Shown in pieces: positions 1 through 12,022 of a stretch of DNA of 64,000 nucleotides (position 1 is its first letter; the number at the start of each line of letters is the position of its first letter). Location: assembly GCF_024978135.1 (NCBI RefSeq), contig NZ_JANTEZ010000003.1, positions 124,001-188,000 of the forward strand, read 5' to 3'. A program made the translations under genes and the position numbers. This stretch comes from Herbiconiux gentiana (lineage in GTDB: Bacteria; Actinomycetota; Actinomycetes; Actinomycetales; Microbacteriaceae). A model generated the notes under the pieces. That model was not told the origin of the DNA. It did no database searches and was given only the letters and a program-made list of their open reading frames with translations.

Positions 1-127
1 CGAAGCCCGACCAGGCGAGCGCGACGGGCACGATGGTGGCGCCGTCAATCTCGACGGGGGCGCCGTACGCGGCGTCGATGCCGAGCTTCTTCAGGGAGTC
101 GGTCAGGGTTTCCACGAGGTCGGCCAT
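1..127 (-). CDS. GerW-like (YtfJ family) protein, N-terminal part only
   Basis: The gene begins with ATG at 127 and runs off the left edge, so only about 42 residues are visible. They contain a short amphipathic start (MADLVETLTDSLKKLG) followed by YGAPVEIDGATIVPVA. That pattern resembles GerW/YtfJ family proteins, where a helix precedes a 'YGEPV..DG.TVIPVA' strand region. In Bacillus the family is linked to spore germination. In non-sporulating actinobacteria it is a conserved protein of unknown role, so no function is assigned. A TAGCGT hexamer lies 6 bases before the ATG, suggesting a leaderless transcript. The gene is divergent from glgX. The family call is moderately sure because so little is visible. 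Confidence 0.6.
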   Translation of the reverse strand, partial: MADLVETLTDSLKKLGIDAAYGAPVEIDGATIVPVALAWSGF

Positions 128-133
128 GGGGCA

Positions 134-139
134 ACGCTA
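134..139 (-). promoter_or_regulatory. Predicted -10 hexamer of the GerW-like gene
   Basis: TAGCGT on the minus strand ends 6 bases before the ATG at 127. This fits the actinobacterial TANNNT -10 with transcription starting at or next to the start codon. No clear -35 was seen. Confidence 0.4.
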
Positions 140-198
140 CAGCGCGGGTGGCGGCGGGTACAGAGCCCGCTCGATGTGGAGCGTCGGCGAGAAACCGG

Positions 199-204
199 TA
201 CGGT
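199..204 (+). promoter_or_regulatory. Possible -10 hexamer for glgX-treY-treZ
   Basis: TACGGT on the plus strand would give a leader of about 42 bases before the glgX ATG at 253. No convincing -35 precedes it. The start is decided by the GAGGAG ribosome-binding site at 242-247. Confidence 0.3.
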
Positions 205-252
205 GAGGGCCGACCGTGCACGACGTCACCACCCCCACCACGAGGAGACCAG

Positions 253-2454
<2,202 letters not shown>

Positions 2455-2501
2455 TCAGGGGAGGGCACCAGAGAATCCACCACGCAGAAAGAGGGCAGCG
2501 G

Positions 2502-4859
2502 ATGCGCACCCCCCGTTCCACCTATCGCTTCCAGCTCACCGCCGACTTCACGCTGCAGCACGCGGCGCGGCTGGTGCCCTACCTCAAGCGGCTCGGGGTG
2601 GACTGGGTCTACCTCTCCCCCATCCTGCAGGCCGAGGAGGGCTCCGAGCACGGCTACGACGTCACCGACCACTCCCGCATCGACGTCTCGCGCGGCGGCG
2701 AGGAGGGTCTCCGCGAGCTCTCCGAGGCGGCCCACGACGCCGGCCTCGGTGTGCTCGTCGACATCGTGCCGAACCACGTCGGCGTCGCGACCCCGTCGCA
2801 GAACCCCTGGTGGTGGGACCTCCTGACGCACGGCCGCGCCAGCCGCTACGCCGAGGCCTTCGACATCGACTGGGAGGCCGGCAACGGGCGCCTGCTCCTC
2901 CCCGTGCTCGGCGACGACTCGCTCGACGCGCTCACCCTCCAAGACGACCGCACGATCCTCGCCTACTACGACAACCGCTACCCGGTCGCTCCCGGCACGG
3001 CCGACGACGGGGCGGATGCGCAGACCGTCCACGAGCGCCAGAGCTACGAGCTGGTGAACTGGCGCCGCGAGGGCACCGACCTCAACTACCGCCGCTTCTT
3101 CGCGGTGTCGACGCTCGCCGCCATCCGCGTCGAGGAGCCGTGGGTGTTCGACGAGTCGCACGCCGAGATCGGCCGCTGGTTCCGCGAGGGGCTCGTCGAC
3201 GGGCTGCGGGTCGACCACCCCGACGGCCTGGCCGACCCGGGCGGGTACATCGAGCGGCTGTCCGAGCTGACCGATGGGGCATACATCCTGATCGAGAAGA
3301 TCCTCGAGGGCGACGAGCCGCTCGAGCCGTCCTGGCCCTCGGCCGGCACCACGGGCTACGACGCACTCGCCGGCATCGACCGCCTGTTCGTCGACCCCGA
3401 GGGCGAGGCCGGTCTCGACCGCCTCGACGTCGCGCTGCGCGAGGGTGTCGAGACCCAGGGCGCCGCGGCCGACCGCTATCGCGCGCTGATCCACGACACC
3501 AAGCGCGACGTGGCCGACGGCATCCTGCAGGCCGAGGTGCGCCGGCTCGCCCGCGACATCGAGCGCGCCGGCGGTCTCCCGACGCCCACCGAGAAGACGG
3601 TGGTCCAGGATGCTCTCGCCGAGCTCCTGGCCTGCTTCCCCGTCTACCGCTCCTACCTCCCCGCCGGCCGCGAGCACCTCGACGAGGCCCTCACCCTGGC
3701 GCTGGAGCACCGCCCCGACCTCGACGCCGTGCTGCGCGAGGTCGCCGAGGTGCTCGGTCGCACCGGCACCGCCCCGAGCATCCGGTTCCAGCAGACGTCG
3801 GGCATGGTGATGGCGAAGGGCGTGGAGGACTGCGCTTTCTACCGTTTCACCCGGCTGACGAGCCTCACCGAGGTGGGCGCCGACCCCGACGACTTCAGCT
3901 GGAGCCCCGAGCGCTTCCATGCGGCCCAGCGCCGCCGGCTCGAGACCGTGCCGCACTCCATGACGACGCTCTCGACCCACGACACGAAGCGCTCGGAGGA
4001 CGTGCGCGCCCGCATCACGACGCTCGCCGAGACGCCGGACGGCTGGGCCGGCACCCTCGAGAAGCTGCGCTCGCGCCACCCCCTCGGCGACGGACCGCTC
4101 GAGAACCTGCTCTGGCAGGCGATCGTCGGCTCCTGGCCGATCAGCCGCGAGCGCGCCCAGGCCTACGCCACGAAGGCGTCCCGCGAGGCCGGCAACACGA
4201 CGGCCTGGCTCGACGTCGACGAGGAGTTCGAGGAGAGCATGGCCGCGGCGATCGACGCGGTCTACGACGACGAGATCACCGCCGGACTGGTCACGAGCGC
4301 GGTCGCCGCGGTCGAGGCCGCCGGTCGCTCGAACTCGCTGGGCGAGAAGCTGGTGCAGCTGACCACGACGGGCATGCCCGACGTCTACCAGGGCTCCGAA
4401 CTGTGGGACCTGTCGCTCGTCGACCCCGACAACCGCCGCGCGGTCGACTACGAGCTGCGCTCCGACCTGCTGGCCGCCATCGAGGCCGGCGAGCCGCCGG
4501 TGCTCGAGGAGGGCGCCGACGACACCGGGGCCGTGAAGCTGCTCGTCACCACCTCGGCGCTGAAGCTCCGACGCGACCGTCCCGAGCTGTTCGAGGGCTA
4601 CGAGCCGCTCGAGCCGCGCGGGTCGGCCGCCCGCCACGCGGTAGCGTTCGACCGCGGCGGCGCCGTGACCGTCGTGACCCGTCTGCCCATCGGCCTAGCC
4701 CGCCACGGCGGCTGGGACGACACCACCCTCGAGCTGCCCGAGGCGCGGAACGGCTACGCCGACGCGCTGACCGGCCGGCTCTACCGCGACGGATCCGTGC
4801 GGCTGGCCGAGCTGCTCGCCACCTACCCCGTCGCCCTGCTGCAGAGGATCGAATCATGA
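2502..4859 (+). CDS. treY: Malto-oligosyltrehalose synthase TreY
   Basis: This 785-residue GH13 enzyme isomerises the reducing-end alpha-1,4 bond of a maltooligosaccharide to an alpha,alpha-1,1 bond, giving a maltooligosyl-trehalose. The N-terminus (TYRFQL, then [11 protein letters not shown]) is characteristic of TreY. Catalytic motifs are DIVPNH (residues 87-92), [10 protein letters not shown] (nucleophile D238) and LIEKIL (acid/base E265). [10 protein letters not shown], also typical of TreY, follows later. The ATG at 2502 is preceded by GAGGGCAGCGG. The protein reads further upstream in frame only through the end of glgX. The stop overlaps the treZ start by 4 bases (ATGA), indicating translational coupling. 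Confidence 0.95.
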   Translation: MRTPRSTYRFQLTADFTLQHAARLVPYLKRLGVDWVYLSPILQAEEGSEHGYDVTDHSRIDVSRGGEEGLRELSEAAHDAGLGVLVDIVPNHVGVATPSQNPWWWDLLTHGRASRYAEAFDIDWEAGNGRLLLPVLGDDSLDALTLQDDRTILAYYDNRYPVAPGTADDGADAQTVHERQSYELVNWRREGTDLNYRRFFAVSTLAAIRVEEPWVFDESHAEIGRWFREGLVDGLRVDHPDGLADPGGYIERLSELTDGAYILIEKILEGDEPLEPSWPSAGTTGYDALAGIDRLFVDPEGEAGLDRLDVALREGVETQGAAADRYRALIHDTKRDVADGILQAEVRRLARDIERAGGLPTPTEKTVVQDALAELLACFPVYRSYLPAGREHLDEALTLALEHRPDLDAVLREVAEVLGRTGTAPSIRFQQTSGMVMAKGVEDCAFYRFTRLTSLTEVGADPDDFSWSPERFHAAQRRRLETVPHSMTTLSTHDTKRSEDVRARITTLAETPDGWAGTLEKLRSRHPLGDGPLENLLWQAIVGSWPISRERAQAYATKASREAGNTTAWLDVDEEFEESMAAAIDAVYDDEITAGLVTSAVAAVEAAGRSNSLGEKLVQLTTTGMPDVYQGSELWDLSLVDPDNRRAVDYELRSDLLAAIEAGEPPVLEEGADDTGAVKLLVTTSALKLRRDRPELFEGYEPLEPRGSAARHAVAFDRGGAVTVVTRLPIGLARHGGWDDTTLELPEARNGYADALTGRLYRDGSVRLAELLATYPVALLQRIES

Positions 4860-6688
4860 CCGAGAGTGACTACCGCGTCTGGGCGCCCCGCGCCTCGAAG
4901 GTCGAGCTGGTGCTCGCCGACGGGAGCGGGCGCAGCGAGCATCCGATGACCGTGGACGGCGACGGCTGGTGGAGCCCCGCCGCCGACGTCGAATGGATGC
5001 CCGGCACCGACTACGGCTACCTGCTCGACGGTGAGGGCCCCTACCCCGACCCGCGCTCGCGCCGCCAGCCCGAAGGGGTGCACGGGCTCTCGCGCACCGA
5101 CGACCCGTCGGCCTTCGAGTGGCACGACGCCGACTGGACGGGGCTGCCGATCGACAGTGCCGAGATCTACGAGCTGCACGTCGGCACGTTCACCCCCGAG
5201 GGCACCCTCGAGGCGGCCGCCGCGCCCGACAAGCTCGAGCACCTGCTCTCGATCGGCGTGACCCACGTCGAGCTGCTGCCCGTGAACGGGTTCAACGGCA
5301 CCCACAACTGGGGCTACGACGGGGTGGCGTGGTTCACCGTGCACGAGGGCTACGGCGGGCCCGAGGCGTACCGGCGGTTCGTGGACGCGTGCCACGCGGC
5401 CGGCCTCGCGGTGATCCAGGACGTGGTCTACAACCACCTCGGGCCGAGCGGCAACTACCTGCCGCTGTACGGCCCGTACCTGAGCGACGCCCACAAGAAC
5501 ACCTGGGGCGTCTCGGTGAACCTCGACAAGGAGGGCTCGTCGGAGGTGCGGCGGTTCATCCTCGACAACGCGCAGCTGTGGCTGCGGGACTACCACGTCG
5601 ACGGGTTGCGGCTGGATGCGGTGCACGCGCTGGTCGACGACAGCCCGACGCACCTGCTGGCCGAGCTGGCCGCGGAGGCCGACGCGCTGTCGGAGTCGAC
5701 GGGCATCAAGCGGCTCGTCGTCGCGGAGAGCGACCTGAACGACCCCGTGATGTTCCTGCCCCGCGAGGGCGACCCCCGGGCCGCCGGCGCCCAGGGCACC
5801 GGCTACGGGCTCGACGGGCAGTGGAGCGACGACTTCCACCACGCCGTGCACGTCAACCTGACGGGTGAGACGGCGGGCTACTACGCCGACTTCGACTCGG
5901 TGGGGGCACTGGCGAAGGTGCTGACGCGCGGCTTCTTCCACGACGGCACCTACTCGAGCTTCCGAGAGCGGATGCACGGGGTGGAGCTCGACCGTGCCAC
6001 CACGTCGCCCTGGCGGCTCGTGGTGGCGTCGCAGACCCACGACCAGATCGGCAACCGCGCCACCGGCGACCGGCTCACCGCGACCCTCGAGCCCGACCGC
6101 CTCGCGATCGCCGCCGCCCTCACCCTGCTCGGCCCGTTCACCCCGATGCTGTTCATGGGCGAGGAGTGGGGCGCGTCGACGCCGTGGCAGTTCTTCACCT
6201 CGCACCCCGAGCCCGAGCTCGGCGAGGCGACCGCGAAGGGCCGGATCGAGGAGTTCTCGAAGCACGGGTGGGACCCGGCGATCGTGCCCGACCCGCAGGA
6301 CCCGGAGACGTTCCGGAACTCGAAGCTCGACTGGGACGAGCTCGGTACGGCGCCTCACGCCGGGGTGCTCGAGGTCTACCGGCGGCTCGCGGCGATCCGC
6401 CGCACGCTGCCGGCGGGCGACGATCTGACCCTGGCCGACGTGAACGTCGAGTTCGACGAGGACGCGCGATGGCTCGTGCTGTCGCGGCCGTCGATCGTCG
6501 TGATCGTGAACCTCGGCGAGGAGCGGCTCGACGCGGGCACGGTGGCGCGGGTGGCGCCGCTCGCCGGCGAAGCGCTGCTCGACTCGCACGCGGTGCTGCA
6601 CGGGCCGACCGCGACGACGCCCGACGAGGCCGCGGGCCGACCGGCAGGCGTGGCCGCGCGGTCGGTCGTGGTGGCGCGCCAGCAGTAG
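4856..6688 (+). CDS. treZ: Malto-oligosyltrehalose trehalohydrolase TreZ
   Basis: This 610-residue GH13 enzyme cleaves trehalose from the maltooligosyl-trehalose made by TreY, completing the TreY/TreZ route. It has an N-terminal CBM48-like domain ([15 protein letters not shown]) and a barrel with [21 protein letters not shown] (nucleophile D254), VVAESDLND (acid/base E291) and SQTHDQIGN (D396). The start overlaps the treY stop (ATGA). The gene ends 24 bases from the convergent dinB stop, with a hairpin between them. Trehalose made here could serve as osmoprotectant or as feedstock for maltose-1-phosphate synthesis. Identification is secure. Confidence 0.95.
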   Translation: MTESDYRVWAPRASKVELVLADGSGRSEHPMTVDGDGWWSPAADVEWMPGTDYGYLLDGEGPYPDPRSRRQPEGVHGLSRTDDPSAFEWHDADWTGLPIDSAEIYELHVGTFTPEGTLEAAAAPDKLEHLLSIGVTHVELLPVNGFNGTHNWGYDGVAWFTVHEGYGGPEAYRRFVDACHAAGLAVIQDVVYNHLGPSGNYLPLYGPYLSDAHKNTWGVSVNLDKEGSSEVRRFILDNAQLWLRDYHVDGLRLDAVHALVDDSPTHLLAELAAEADALSESTGIKRLVVAESDLNDPVMFLPREGDPRAAGAQGTGYGLDGQWSDDFHHAVHVNLTGETAGYYADFDSVGALAKVLTRGFFHDGTYSSFRERMHGVELDRATTSPWRLVVASQTHDQIGNRATGDRLTATLEPDRLAIAAALTLLGPFTPMLFMGEEWGASTPWQFFTSHPEPELGEATAKGRIEEFSKHGWDPAIVPDPQDPETFRNSKLDWDELGTAPHAGVLEVYRRLAAIRRTLPAGDDLTLADVNVEFDEDARWLVLSRPSIVVIVNLGEERLDAGTVARVAPLAGEALLDSHAVLHGPTATTPDEAAGRPAGVAARSVVVARQQ

Positions 6689-6700
6689 CGCTCACCGCGA

Positions 6701-6728
6701 CGGCACCCGCCGCTACGAGCGGGTGCCG
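6701..6728. terminator. Hairpin between convergent treZ and dinB
   Basis: A perfect 10-bp inverted repeat, CGGCACCCGC (6701-6710) and GCGGGTGCCG (6719-6728), has an 8-base loop that contains the dinB stop codon. It lacks a long U-tract on either strand. It could end or stabilise both transcripts. Confidence 0.5.
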
Positions 6729-7987
6729 TTGCGGTCGGCGGTCTCGCCCGTCTTCGGCGCGCGCACGAGCGACGCCGGGCGCACCATGTCGGTGCCGAAA
6801 CGCGCCGTAACGCGGTCGATCGTGAGCTCGGCCTCGCGCCAGCCCTCCGACGGCACCGTCTTGTCGGCCCACAGGGCCGGCTGGTGCATCGTGCCGTCGG
6901 CCTCGGAGAGCTGCTCGACGCGCACCCCGATCAGCCGGATGGCCTCGCCGCGGAGCCCCACGGCGTCGAAGATCGCGACCGCCTCCTCGTAGATGCGCCG
7001 CCCGAGGTCGGTGGGCTCGGCGAGGGTGCGCGAGCGTGTGATCGTGGTGAAGTCGCTGAACCGCAGCTTGAGCGCGACCGTGCGCCCCATCAGCCCGGCC
7101 GCCCGCAGCCGCACCGCGACGCGGCTCGCCTGGTGCAGCAGCTCGCGCTTCAGCACCTCGGTCGACCGCTCGTCGATGTCGAAGGTGCGCTCGTGCCCGA
7201 CGCTCTTCTCCTGGCTCGCGGGCACCACCGAGCGGGTGTCGATGCCCTGCGCGAGCTCGTGCAGCTTCGACCCGGTCGCCTCGCCGACGGCCCGCACCAG
7301 CGCGTCGAGCGGGGTGTCGGCGATGTCGGCGACCGTGCGGAGGCCCAGCCGCTCGAGCTGCTCGGCCGTCTTGGCGCCCACACCCCAGAGCGCGCGCACC
7401 GGCAGGGGCCGCAGATAGGCCACCAGCTCAGAGGGGCGGATGACCAGCATGCCGTCGGGTTTGGCCCGACCCGAGGCGAGCTTCGCCATGAACTTCGTGG
7501 GCGCCACCCCCACCGAGCAGGGCAGCCCCGTCTGGGCGAGCACCCGCGCGCGCAGGTTCTGGGCGATGACGTCTGGCTCGCCGAGCAGCCGCCGGGCGCC
7601 CGAGACGTCGAGGAATGCCTCGTCGATGCTGAGCGGCTCGACGAGCGGCGTGACATCCCGGAACAGGGCCATCACCTGGCGCGAGTACTCCCGGTAGAGG
7701 TGCATGTGCGGCTCGAGCACGACCGCCTTCGGGCACAGCCGAAGGGCGGCGCCGACCGGCATGGCGGAGTGCACCCCGAACGCCCGGGCCTCGTAGGTGG
7801 CGCTCGTGACGACCGAACGCGGCGAGCGCCCTCCGACGATGACCGGGCGGCCCTTCAGCTCCGGATGGGACAGCAGCTCGACCGACGCGAAGAACGCATC
7901 CATGTCGACGTGCAGGATGGGCGGACTGGCCTCGCGCTCGGCGGACGCACCCTGGGACGGGGTGCCGGAGGGCGCTTCGGAGGTCAC
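6713..7987 (-). CDS. dinB: DNA polymerase IV (Y-family)
   Basis: This 424-residue Y-family polymerase acts in translesion DNA synthesis. Metal-binding acidic residues are visible in HVDMDAFFASVE (D28, D30) and SIDEAFLDVS. The palm/fingers region is followed by helix-hairpin-helix segments (LWGVGAKTAEQLERLGL) and the little-finger region. The C-terminus lacks an obvious beta-clamp motif. The start is GTG at 7987. The bases directly before it read GGAGG with no spacing, too close for a normal Shine-Dalgarno. A TAGGCT hexamer ends 6 bases upstream, so leaderless initiation explains the start better. It is convergent with treZ. Confidence 0.93.
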   Translation of the reverse strand: MTSEAPSGTPSQGASAEREASPPILHVDMDAFFASVELLSHPELKGRPVIVGGRSPRSVVTSATYEARAFGVHSAMPVGAALRLCPKAVVLEPHMHLYREYSRQVMALFRDVTPLVEPLSIDEAFLDVSGARRLLGEPDVIAQNLRARVLAQTGLPCSVGVAPTKFMAKLASGRAKPDGMLVIRPSELVAYLRPLPVRALWGVGAKTAEQLERLGLRTVADIADTPLDALVRAVGEATGSKLHELAQGIDTRSVVPASQEKSVGHERTFDIDERSTEVLKRELLHQASRVAVRLRAAGLMGRTVALKLRFSDFTTITRSRTLAEPTDLGRRIYEEAVAIFDAVGLRGEAIRLIGVRVEQLSEADGTMHQPALWADKTVPSEGWREAELTIDRVTARFGTDMVRPASLVRAPKTGETADRNGTRS

Positions 7988-7993
7988 CCTCCG

Positions 7994-7999
7994 AGCCTA
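7994..7999 (-). promoter_or_regulatory. Predicted leaderless promoter -10 of dinB
   Basis: TAGGCT is followed by 6 bases and then GTG on the minus strand. The TSS would fall on or beside the start codon. No LexA-like operator was recognised here. Confidence 0.4.
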
Positions 8000-8052
8000 A
8001 TCACGACCACCGACACCGAGGTCGTTCAGTCGCCGTCCAGACTGGGCCAGAA

Positions 8053-8058
8053 TACTGT
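8053..8058 (+). promoter_or_regulatory. Possible -10 of the esterase/aminoacyl-lipid synthase pair
   Basis: TACTGT lies 50 bases before the ATG at 8109 in the divergent dinB/esterase intergenic region. There is no clear -35. Confidence 0.25.
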
Positions 8059-8108
8059 TCGTCGCCCGCCGCCGCGGGTGAGCTGCCCGACGACAGGACC
8101 CCCGACCG

Positions 8109-9419
8109 ATGAACGCCCTCCTCGACATCGGCATCATCTCCGGCCCGTTCGTGATCGTGGTCTACGCGCTCGCCGCCGTCGCCGCGGTGCTTCTGATCGC
8201 CGTGCGGCCCTCGACGAAATGGCGACGGGCGCGCTGGCTCGGCACGGCGGCCGTGGCCCTCGGGGTGGGCGCACTGATCGGTGTCGGGCTGACCTGGCTG
8301 CTGTCCGACACGCTGAACCTGTTCGGCGCCGAGCTCACCCCCGTGGTGCGCGGCTGGATCGCGGTCGGCTTCGCGGGCATCCTGCTCGCACTCGTCTCGC
8401 TGTGGCGGGCGAGCTGGCGCCGGGTGATCGCAAGCCTGCTGGCCGTGCTGCTGTTCGCCGGCACCACCGCCATGTCGATCAACATCGACTTCGGCCAGTA
8501 CCCGACGGTGCGAACCGCGCTCGGCATCAGCAGCATCGACGGCACCCTGCCCACGCGGCCCACGGCGAGCGCCGGCGACGCCCCCACGATCGACAGCTGG
8601 ACGCCGCCCGCCGACCTGCCCGCGAAGGGCACGGCGGCCCTCACCGACATCCCCGGCACCGTCTCGGGCTTCACCCCCCGGCAGGCGGTCGTGTACCTCC
8701 CGCCCGCCGCCCTCGTGAAGAACCCGCCGAAGCTGCCGGTGCTGATCGTCATGTCGGGCCAACCGGGCACCCCTGAGGATCCGCTGGTGACCGACAAGCT
8801 GCAGCAGTACCTCGACGCCTACGCCGCGGCGCACCAGGGGCTCGCCCCGATCGTGGTCTCCCCCGACCAGCTCGGAGCCCCCGACCGCAACCCGATGTGC
8901 ATCGACTCGGCGGCCGGCGGCAACTCGGCGACGTACCTCACCGTCGACGTGCCGAACTGGATCCGCGGACACCTGAACGTGCTCGACAGCCCCGCCGGCT
9001 GGGGTGTCGGCGGACTGTCGCAGGGCGGCACCTGCGCCATCCAGCTGGGAGCGGCGCACCCCGAGCTGTTCAGCGCCATCCTCGACGCCTCGGGTGAGCT
9101 GCATCCCTCCCTGGGCGACGACGCCACCACCATCGCCAAGGGCTTCGGCGGCGACGCGGCCGCCTTCGCCGCGGCGGCGCCCTCGGCGATCATGGCGGCG
9201 AACGCCCCGTACGCCGACATGTTCGCCGTCTTCGGCGTGGGCAGCGCCGACGCCGCCTACCTCCCCGGCATCAAGACCCTCTACGCGGATGCCCAGGCCG
9301 CCGGGATGACCGCCACCTACGTCGAATCGCCCGGAAGCGCCCACGACGCCACCAGCTGGAGCTACGTGTTCGACAAGGGGCTCACGCTGATCGCCGACCA
9401 CTGGGGACTGAACCGATGA
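8109..9419 (+). CDS. Membrane-anchored alpha/beta-hydrolase esterase (antigen 85/esterase D-like fold)
   Basis: This 436-residue protein has three or four hydrophobic segments in the first about 125 residues, followed by an extracytoplasmic hydrolase domain. The nucleophile elbow is GGLSQGGTC (S304). A late histidine in GSAHDATSW (H412) fits the triad. The overall pattern resembles putative-esterase/mycolyltransferase-fold proteins. The stop overlaps the start of the next gene by 4 bases (ATGA). The partner is an MprF-like aminoacyl-lipid synthase, so a plausible job is hydrolysis or remodelling of the aminoacyl ester on the outer leaflet. That would parallel the aminoacyl-phosphatidylglycerol hydrolase AhyD of Enterococcus. 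The function is inferred from context only. Confidence 0.8.
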   Translation: MNALLDIGIISGPFVIVVYALAAVAAVLLIAVRPSTKWRRARWLGTAAVALGVGALIGVGLTWLLSDTLNLFGAELTPVVRGWIAVGFAGILLALVSLWRASWRRVIASLLAVLLFAGTTAMSINIDFGQYPTVRTALGISSIDGTLPTRPTASAGDAPTIDSWTPPADLPAKGTAALTDIPGTVSGFTPRQAVVYLPPAALVKNPPKLPVLIVMSGQPGTPEDPLVTDKLQQYLDAYAAAHQGLAPIVVSPDQLGAPDRNPMCIDSAAGGNSATYLTVDVPNWIRGHLNVLDSPAGWGVGGLSQGGTCAIQLGAAHPELFSAILDASGELHPSLGDDATTIAKGFGGDAAAFAAAAPSAIMAANAPYADMFAVFGVGSADAAYLPGIKTLYADAQAAGMTATYVESPGSAHDATSWSYVFDKGLTLIADHWGLNR

Positions 9420-11944
9420 CAGCCGCCGCCCGTCGCCGCCCTGCCCTCAGCGCGGTGCTGCGGGCTCTCGGCTCCCGCGCCCGGTCGATCCCGGTGACCT
9501 GGGTGATCGTGGCGGTCATGCTGGCCGCGAGCAGCTACCGGCTCACGCTGCGGCCCGGTCGCGCCCGCGGCGACGTCGACGCGTTCGTCTCGACCGGCTT
9601 CGACGCCGTCTTCGTGCACCACGACTGGCTCTCCACCCTCACCTCGGTGTTCTTCGTGCACAACGTCTGGCTGTTCGTGCCGGTGCTCGCCGTGGTGCTC
9701 GTGGGCGTCGGCTGGAGCGAACGGAGGATGGGCCACCTGCGCACCGTCGTCGCCTTCGTGATCGTGACCGTGGTGGGGATCGCCCTCGGGCTCGCCGCGC
9801 AGGGCTTCGGCATCGGACTCGACCTCTACGCCTCCGAGATCACCCGCACGCACCGCATCGTCGACCCGCTGATCGCCGTGACCGGAGTGGTGATGACCGC
9901 GAGCGCGTTCTGCGGGCCGTTGCTGCGGCGGCGCATCCGGATCGTCGGCTTCACCCTGCTCGCCGTCTTCGTGCTGTACTCGGGCGCTCCGAGCGATCAG
10001 TTCCGGCTGTTCGCGGCGGTGGTGGGGCTCGTGCTCGGCCTGGCTCTCGCCCGCACCCGGCTGCAGGTGCGCCTGCCGCGCGCGACCCGGCGCGAGACCC
10101 GCACCCTGCTGGCCGCCGTCGTGGCCGTGACAGCGCTCGGACCGCTCGTGACGATCGCCGCTCCCCAGGGCGTGGGCATCCTCAACCCGCTCGGGCTGCT
10201 GTTCCGCGACCCGCTGCGCGACTACGCCGCGATCGCCGCCCGCTGCCAGACCGGTGACTACTCGCGGCACTGCGTCGACGCGCTCGCCCTGTCGCGGCTC
10301 GACGGGCCCGGTGCGGTGCTGCTCACCCTGCTGCCGCTGGTCGCGCTGCTCGTGGCGGCCCGGGGCATCCAGCGCGGCCGGCGGGTGGGCCTCCACCTCG
10401 CCGTGTGGATCAACCTCGCCCTCGCCGTGCTGGCGGCCGTCTACTACGGCTTCTTCCCGGTGCTCGCCACGAGCGAGTTCACCCGGTTCCAGGCGACCGC
10501 CGCCGAGGACTTCCGCTCGTTCGAACTGGTCTCCGCCCTGGTGCCGCTCGTGATCGCGGCGGCCCTGATCGCCGCCTCCCGCCTCTTCCCCGTCTCGCCG
10601 GGGCGCCGGCCGGTGCTGAGGTTCGCCGCCACGGTCGCCCTCGCGGCGGCGGCCTGCTCGGTGCTGTACCTCGCCGTCGCCTGGATCGTGCGGGATCAGT
10701 TCTCCCCCACGGCGTCGCTGTACGAGCTGCTGCTCGATCTGCCCGAGCGGTTCGTGCCGGTCAGCTTCCTCGCGTTCGAGCCCTTCGACATCGTGCCGGT
10801 GGGGCCGGTGGCGGTGATCGCGTCGCAGTGGGTCGGCCCGCTGTTCTGGGGGGCCGTGATCGTCGCGGCGGTGCGGGGCATGCGGAACGCGCATCCGCTC
10901 GTCTCGACCGAGCTCGCCTCGACCGAGGAGGGCCGCGTGCGGGCACTGCTGCACGCCGGCTCGGGCGGCACCCTGTCGTGGATGACGACCTGGGAGGGCA
11001 ACCAGTACTGGTTCGCGCCCTCGGGCGGTGTCGTCGCCTATCGCGTGGTGGGCGGGGTCGCGGTGACGACGGGCGACCCGCTCGGCCCGGTCGAGACGCA
11101 GCCCGCCACGGCGCTGGCGTTCGCCGCGTACTGCGCCGACCACGGGTGGACCCCGGCGTTCTACTCGGTGACGGATGCGCTGCGGAACGCTCTGCTCGGC
11201 ATCGGCTGGTCGTCGCTGCAGGTCGCCGAGGAGACCCTCGTGCGGCCGGCCGGCTGGTCGCTCGACGGGAAGAAGATGCAGGACATCCGCACCGCCATCA
11301 ACCGGGCGGCCAAGGAGGGCCTGCGAGCCGAGTGGGTGCGCTACCGCGAGCTGCCGGCGGCGCAGACCGGACAGATCCGCGAGATCTCGGAGCTGTGGGT
11401 GGCCGAGAAGGAGCTGCCCGAGATGGGCTTCACCCTCGGCGGCCTCGACGAGCTGATGGGCGACGAGGTGATGCTCATGGTCGGCCTCGACGACGAGGGC
11501 CGGGTGCACGGCGTGACGAGCTGGCTGCCCACCTACGCCGACGGGCGCGTGGTGGGCTGGACCCTCGACTTCATGCGGCGGCGTCCCGACGGCATGAACG
11601 GGCTGATGGAGTTCCTGATCGCGCAGACCATCCTGCGGGCGCGCGACGACGGGGTCGAGTTCGTCAGCCTCTCGGGCGCGCCGCTGGCCGTGGGGCCCGG
11701 GGCGGATGCCCGTCCCGGGCCGATGGACGCGGTGCTCGCCTTCCTCAGCCGCACGCTCGAGCCGGTGTACGGCTTCCGGTCGCTGCTGCGGTTCAAGCTG
11801 AAGTTCCGGCCGGAGTTCCACCGGCTGCACCTGTGCTATCCCGATCCGCTGGCGCTGCCGGCGATCGGGCTGGCGCTGGCGCGTGCGTATCTGCCGACGC
11901 TGTCGGCGCGGCAGGCGGTGCGGAGCTTCGGGCGGCAGCAGTGA
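9416..11944 (+). CDS. MprF-like aminoacyl-lipid synthase (polytopic membrane protein with DUF2156 domain)
   Basis: This 842-residue protein has a polytopic N-terminal half (about residues 20-490, roughly a dozen hydrophobic segments, the first ones rhomboid-like). It is followed by a cytoplasmic DUF2156 / phosphatidylglycerol lysyltransferase C-terminal domain (about 500-820). Diagnostic stretches include VAVTTGDPLGP, FYSVTD, GWSLDGKKMQDIR and FVSLSGAPLA. Family members transfer an aminoacyl group from a charged tRNA to phosphatidylglycerol or diacylglycerol, lowering the negative surface charge. Which amino acid is used here cannot be read from the sequence. It is co-translated with the upstream esterase. 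No lysyl-tRNA synthetase domain is fused, unlike mycobacterial LysX. Confidence 0.85.
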   Translation: MTAAARRRPALSAVLRALGSRARSIPVTWVIVAVMLAASSYRLTLRPGRARGDVDAFVSTGFDAVFVHHDWLSTLTSVFFVHNVWLFVPVLAVVLVGVGWSERRMGHLRTVVAFVIVTVVGIALGLAAQGFGIGLDLYASEITRTHRIVDPLIAVTGVVMTASAFCGPLLRRRIRIVGFTLLAVFVLYSGAPSDQFRLFAAVVGLVLGLALARTRLQVRLPRATRRETRTLLAAVVAVTALGPLVTIAAPQGVGILNPLGLLFRDPLRDYAAIAARCQTGDYSRHCVDALALSRLDGPGAVLLTLLPLVALLVAARGIQRGRRVGLHLAVWINLALAVLAAVYYGFFPVLATSEFTRFQATAAEDFRSFELVSALVPLVIAAALIAASRLFPVSPGRRPVLRFAATVALAAAACSVLYLAVAWIVRDQFSPTASLYELLLDLPERFVPVSFLAFEPFDIVPVGPVAVIASQWVGPLFWGAVIVAAVRGMRNAHPLVSTELASTEEGRVRALLHAGSGGTLSWMTTWEGNQYWFAPSGGVVAYRVVGGVAVTTGDPLGPVETQPATALAFAAYCADHGWTPAFYSVTDALRNALLGIGWSSLQVAEETLVRPAGWSLDGKKMQDIRTAINRAAKEGLRAEWVRYRELPAAQTGQIREISELWVAEKELPEMGFTLGGLDELMGDEVMLMVGLDDEGRVHGVTSWLPTYADGRVVGWTLDFMRRRPDGMNGLMEFLIAQTILRARDDGVEFVSLSGAPLAVGPGADARPGPMDAVLAFLSRTLEPVYGFRSLLRFKLKFRPEFHRLHLCYPDPLALPAIGLALARAYLPTLSARQAVRSFGRQQ

Positions 11945-11960
11945 GCGTTCGGGTGCGTCG

Positions 11961-12005
11961 CGGGCGCTTCGCGGTGGCGCTTGCCCGGGCGCTTCGCGGG
12001 TGGCG
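11961..12005 (+). repeat. Imperfect direct repeat upstream of the aldo/keto reductase
   Basis: Two near-identical copies, 11961-11979 and 11986-12005, share CGGGCGCTTCGCGG then TGGCG. They differ by one inserted G. Confidence 0.6.
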
Positions 12006-12009
12006 GGAG

Positions 12010-12015
12010 TAGCTT
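12010..12015 (+). promoter_or_regulatory. Predicted leaderless promoter -10 of the aldo/keto reductase
   Basis: TAGCTT is followed by exactly 7 bases and then ATG at 12023. GGAG in the spacer is too close to the start to act as a normal ribosome site. Confidence 0.45.
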
Positions 12016-12022
12016 TCGGAGC

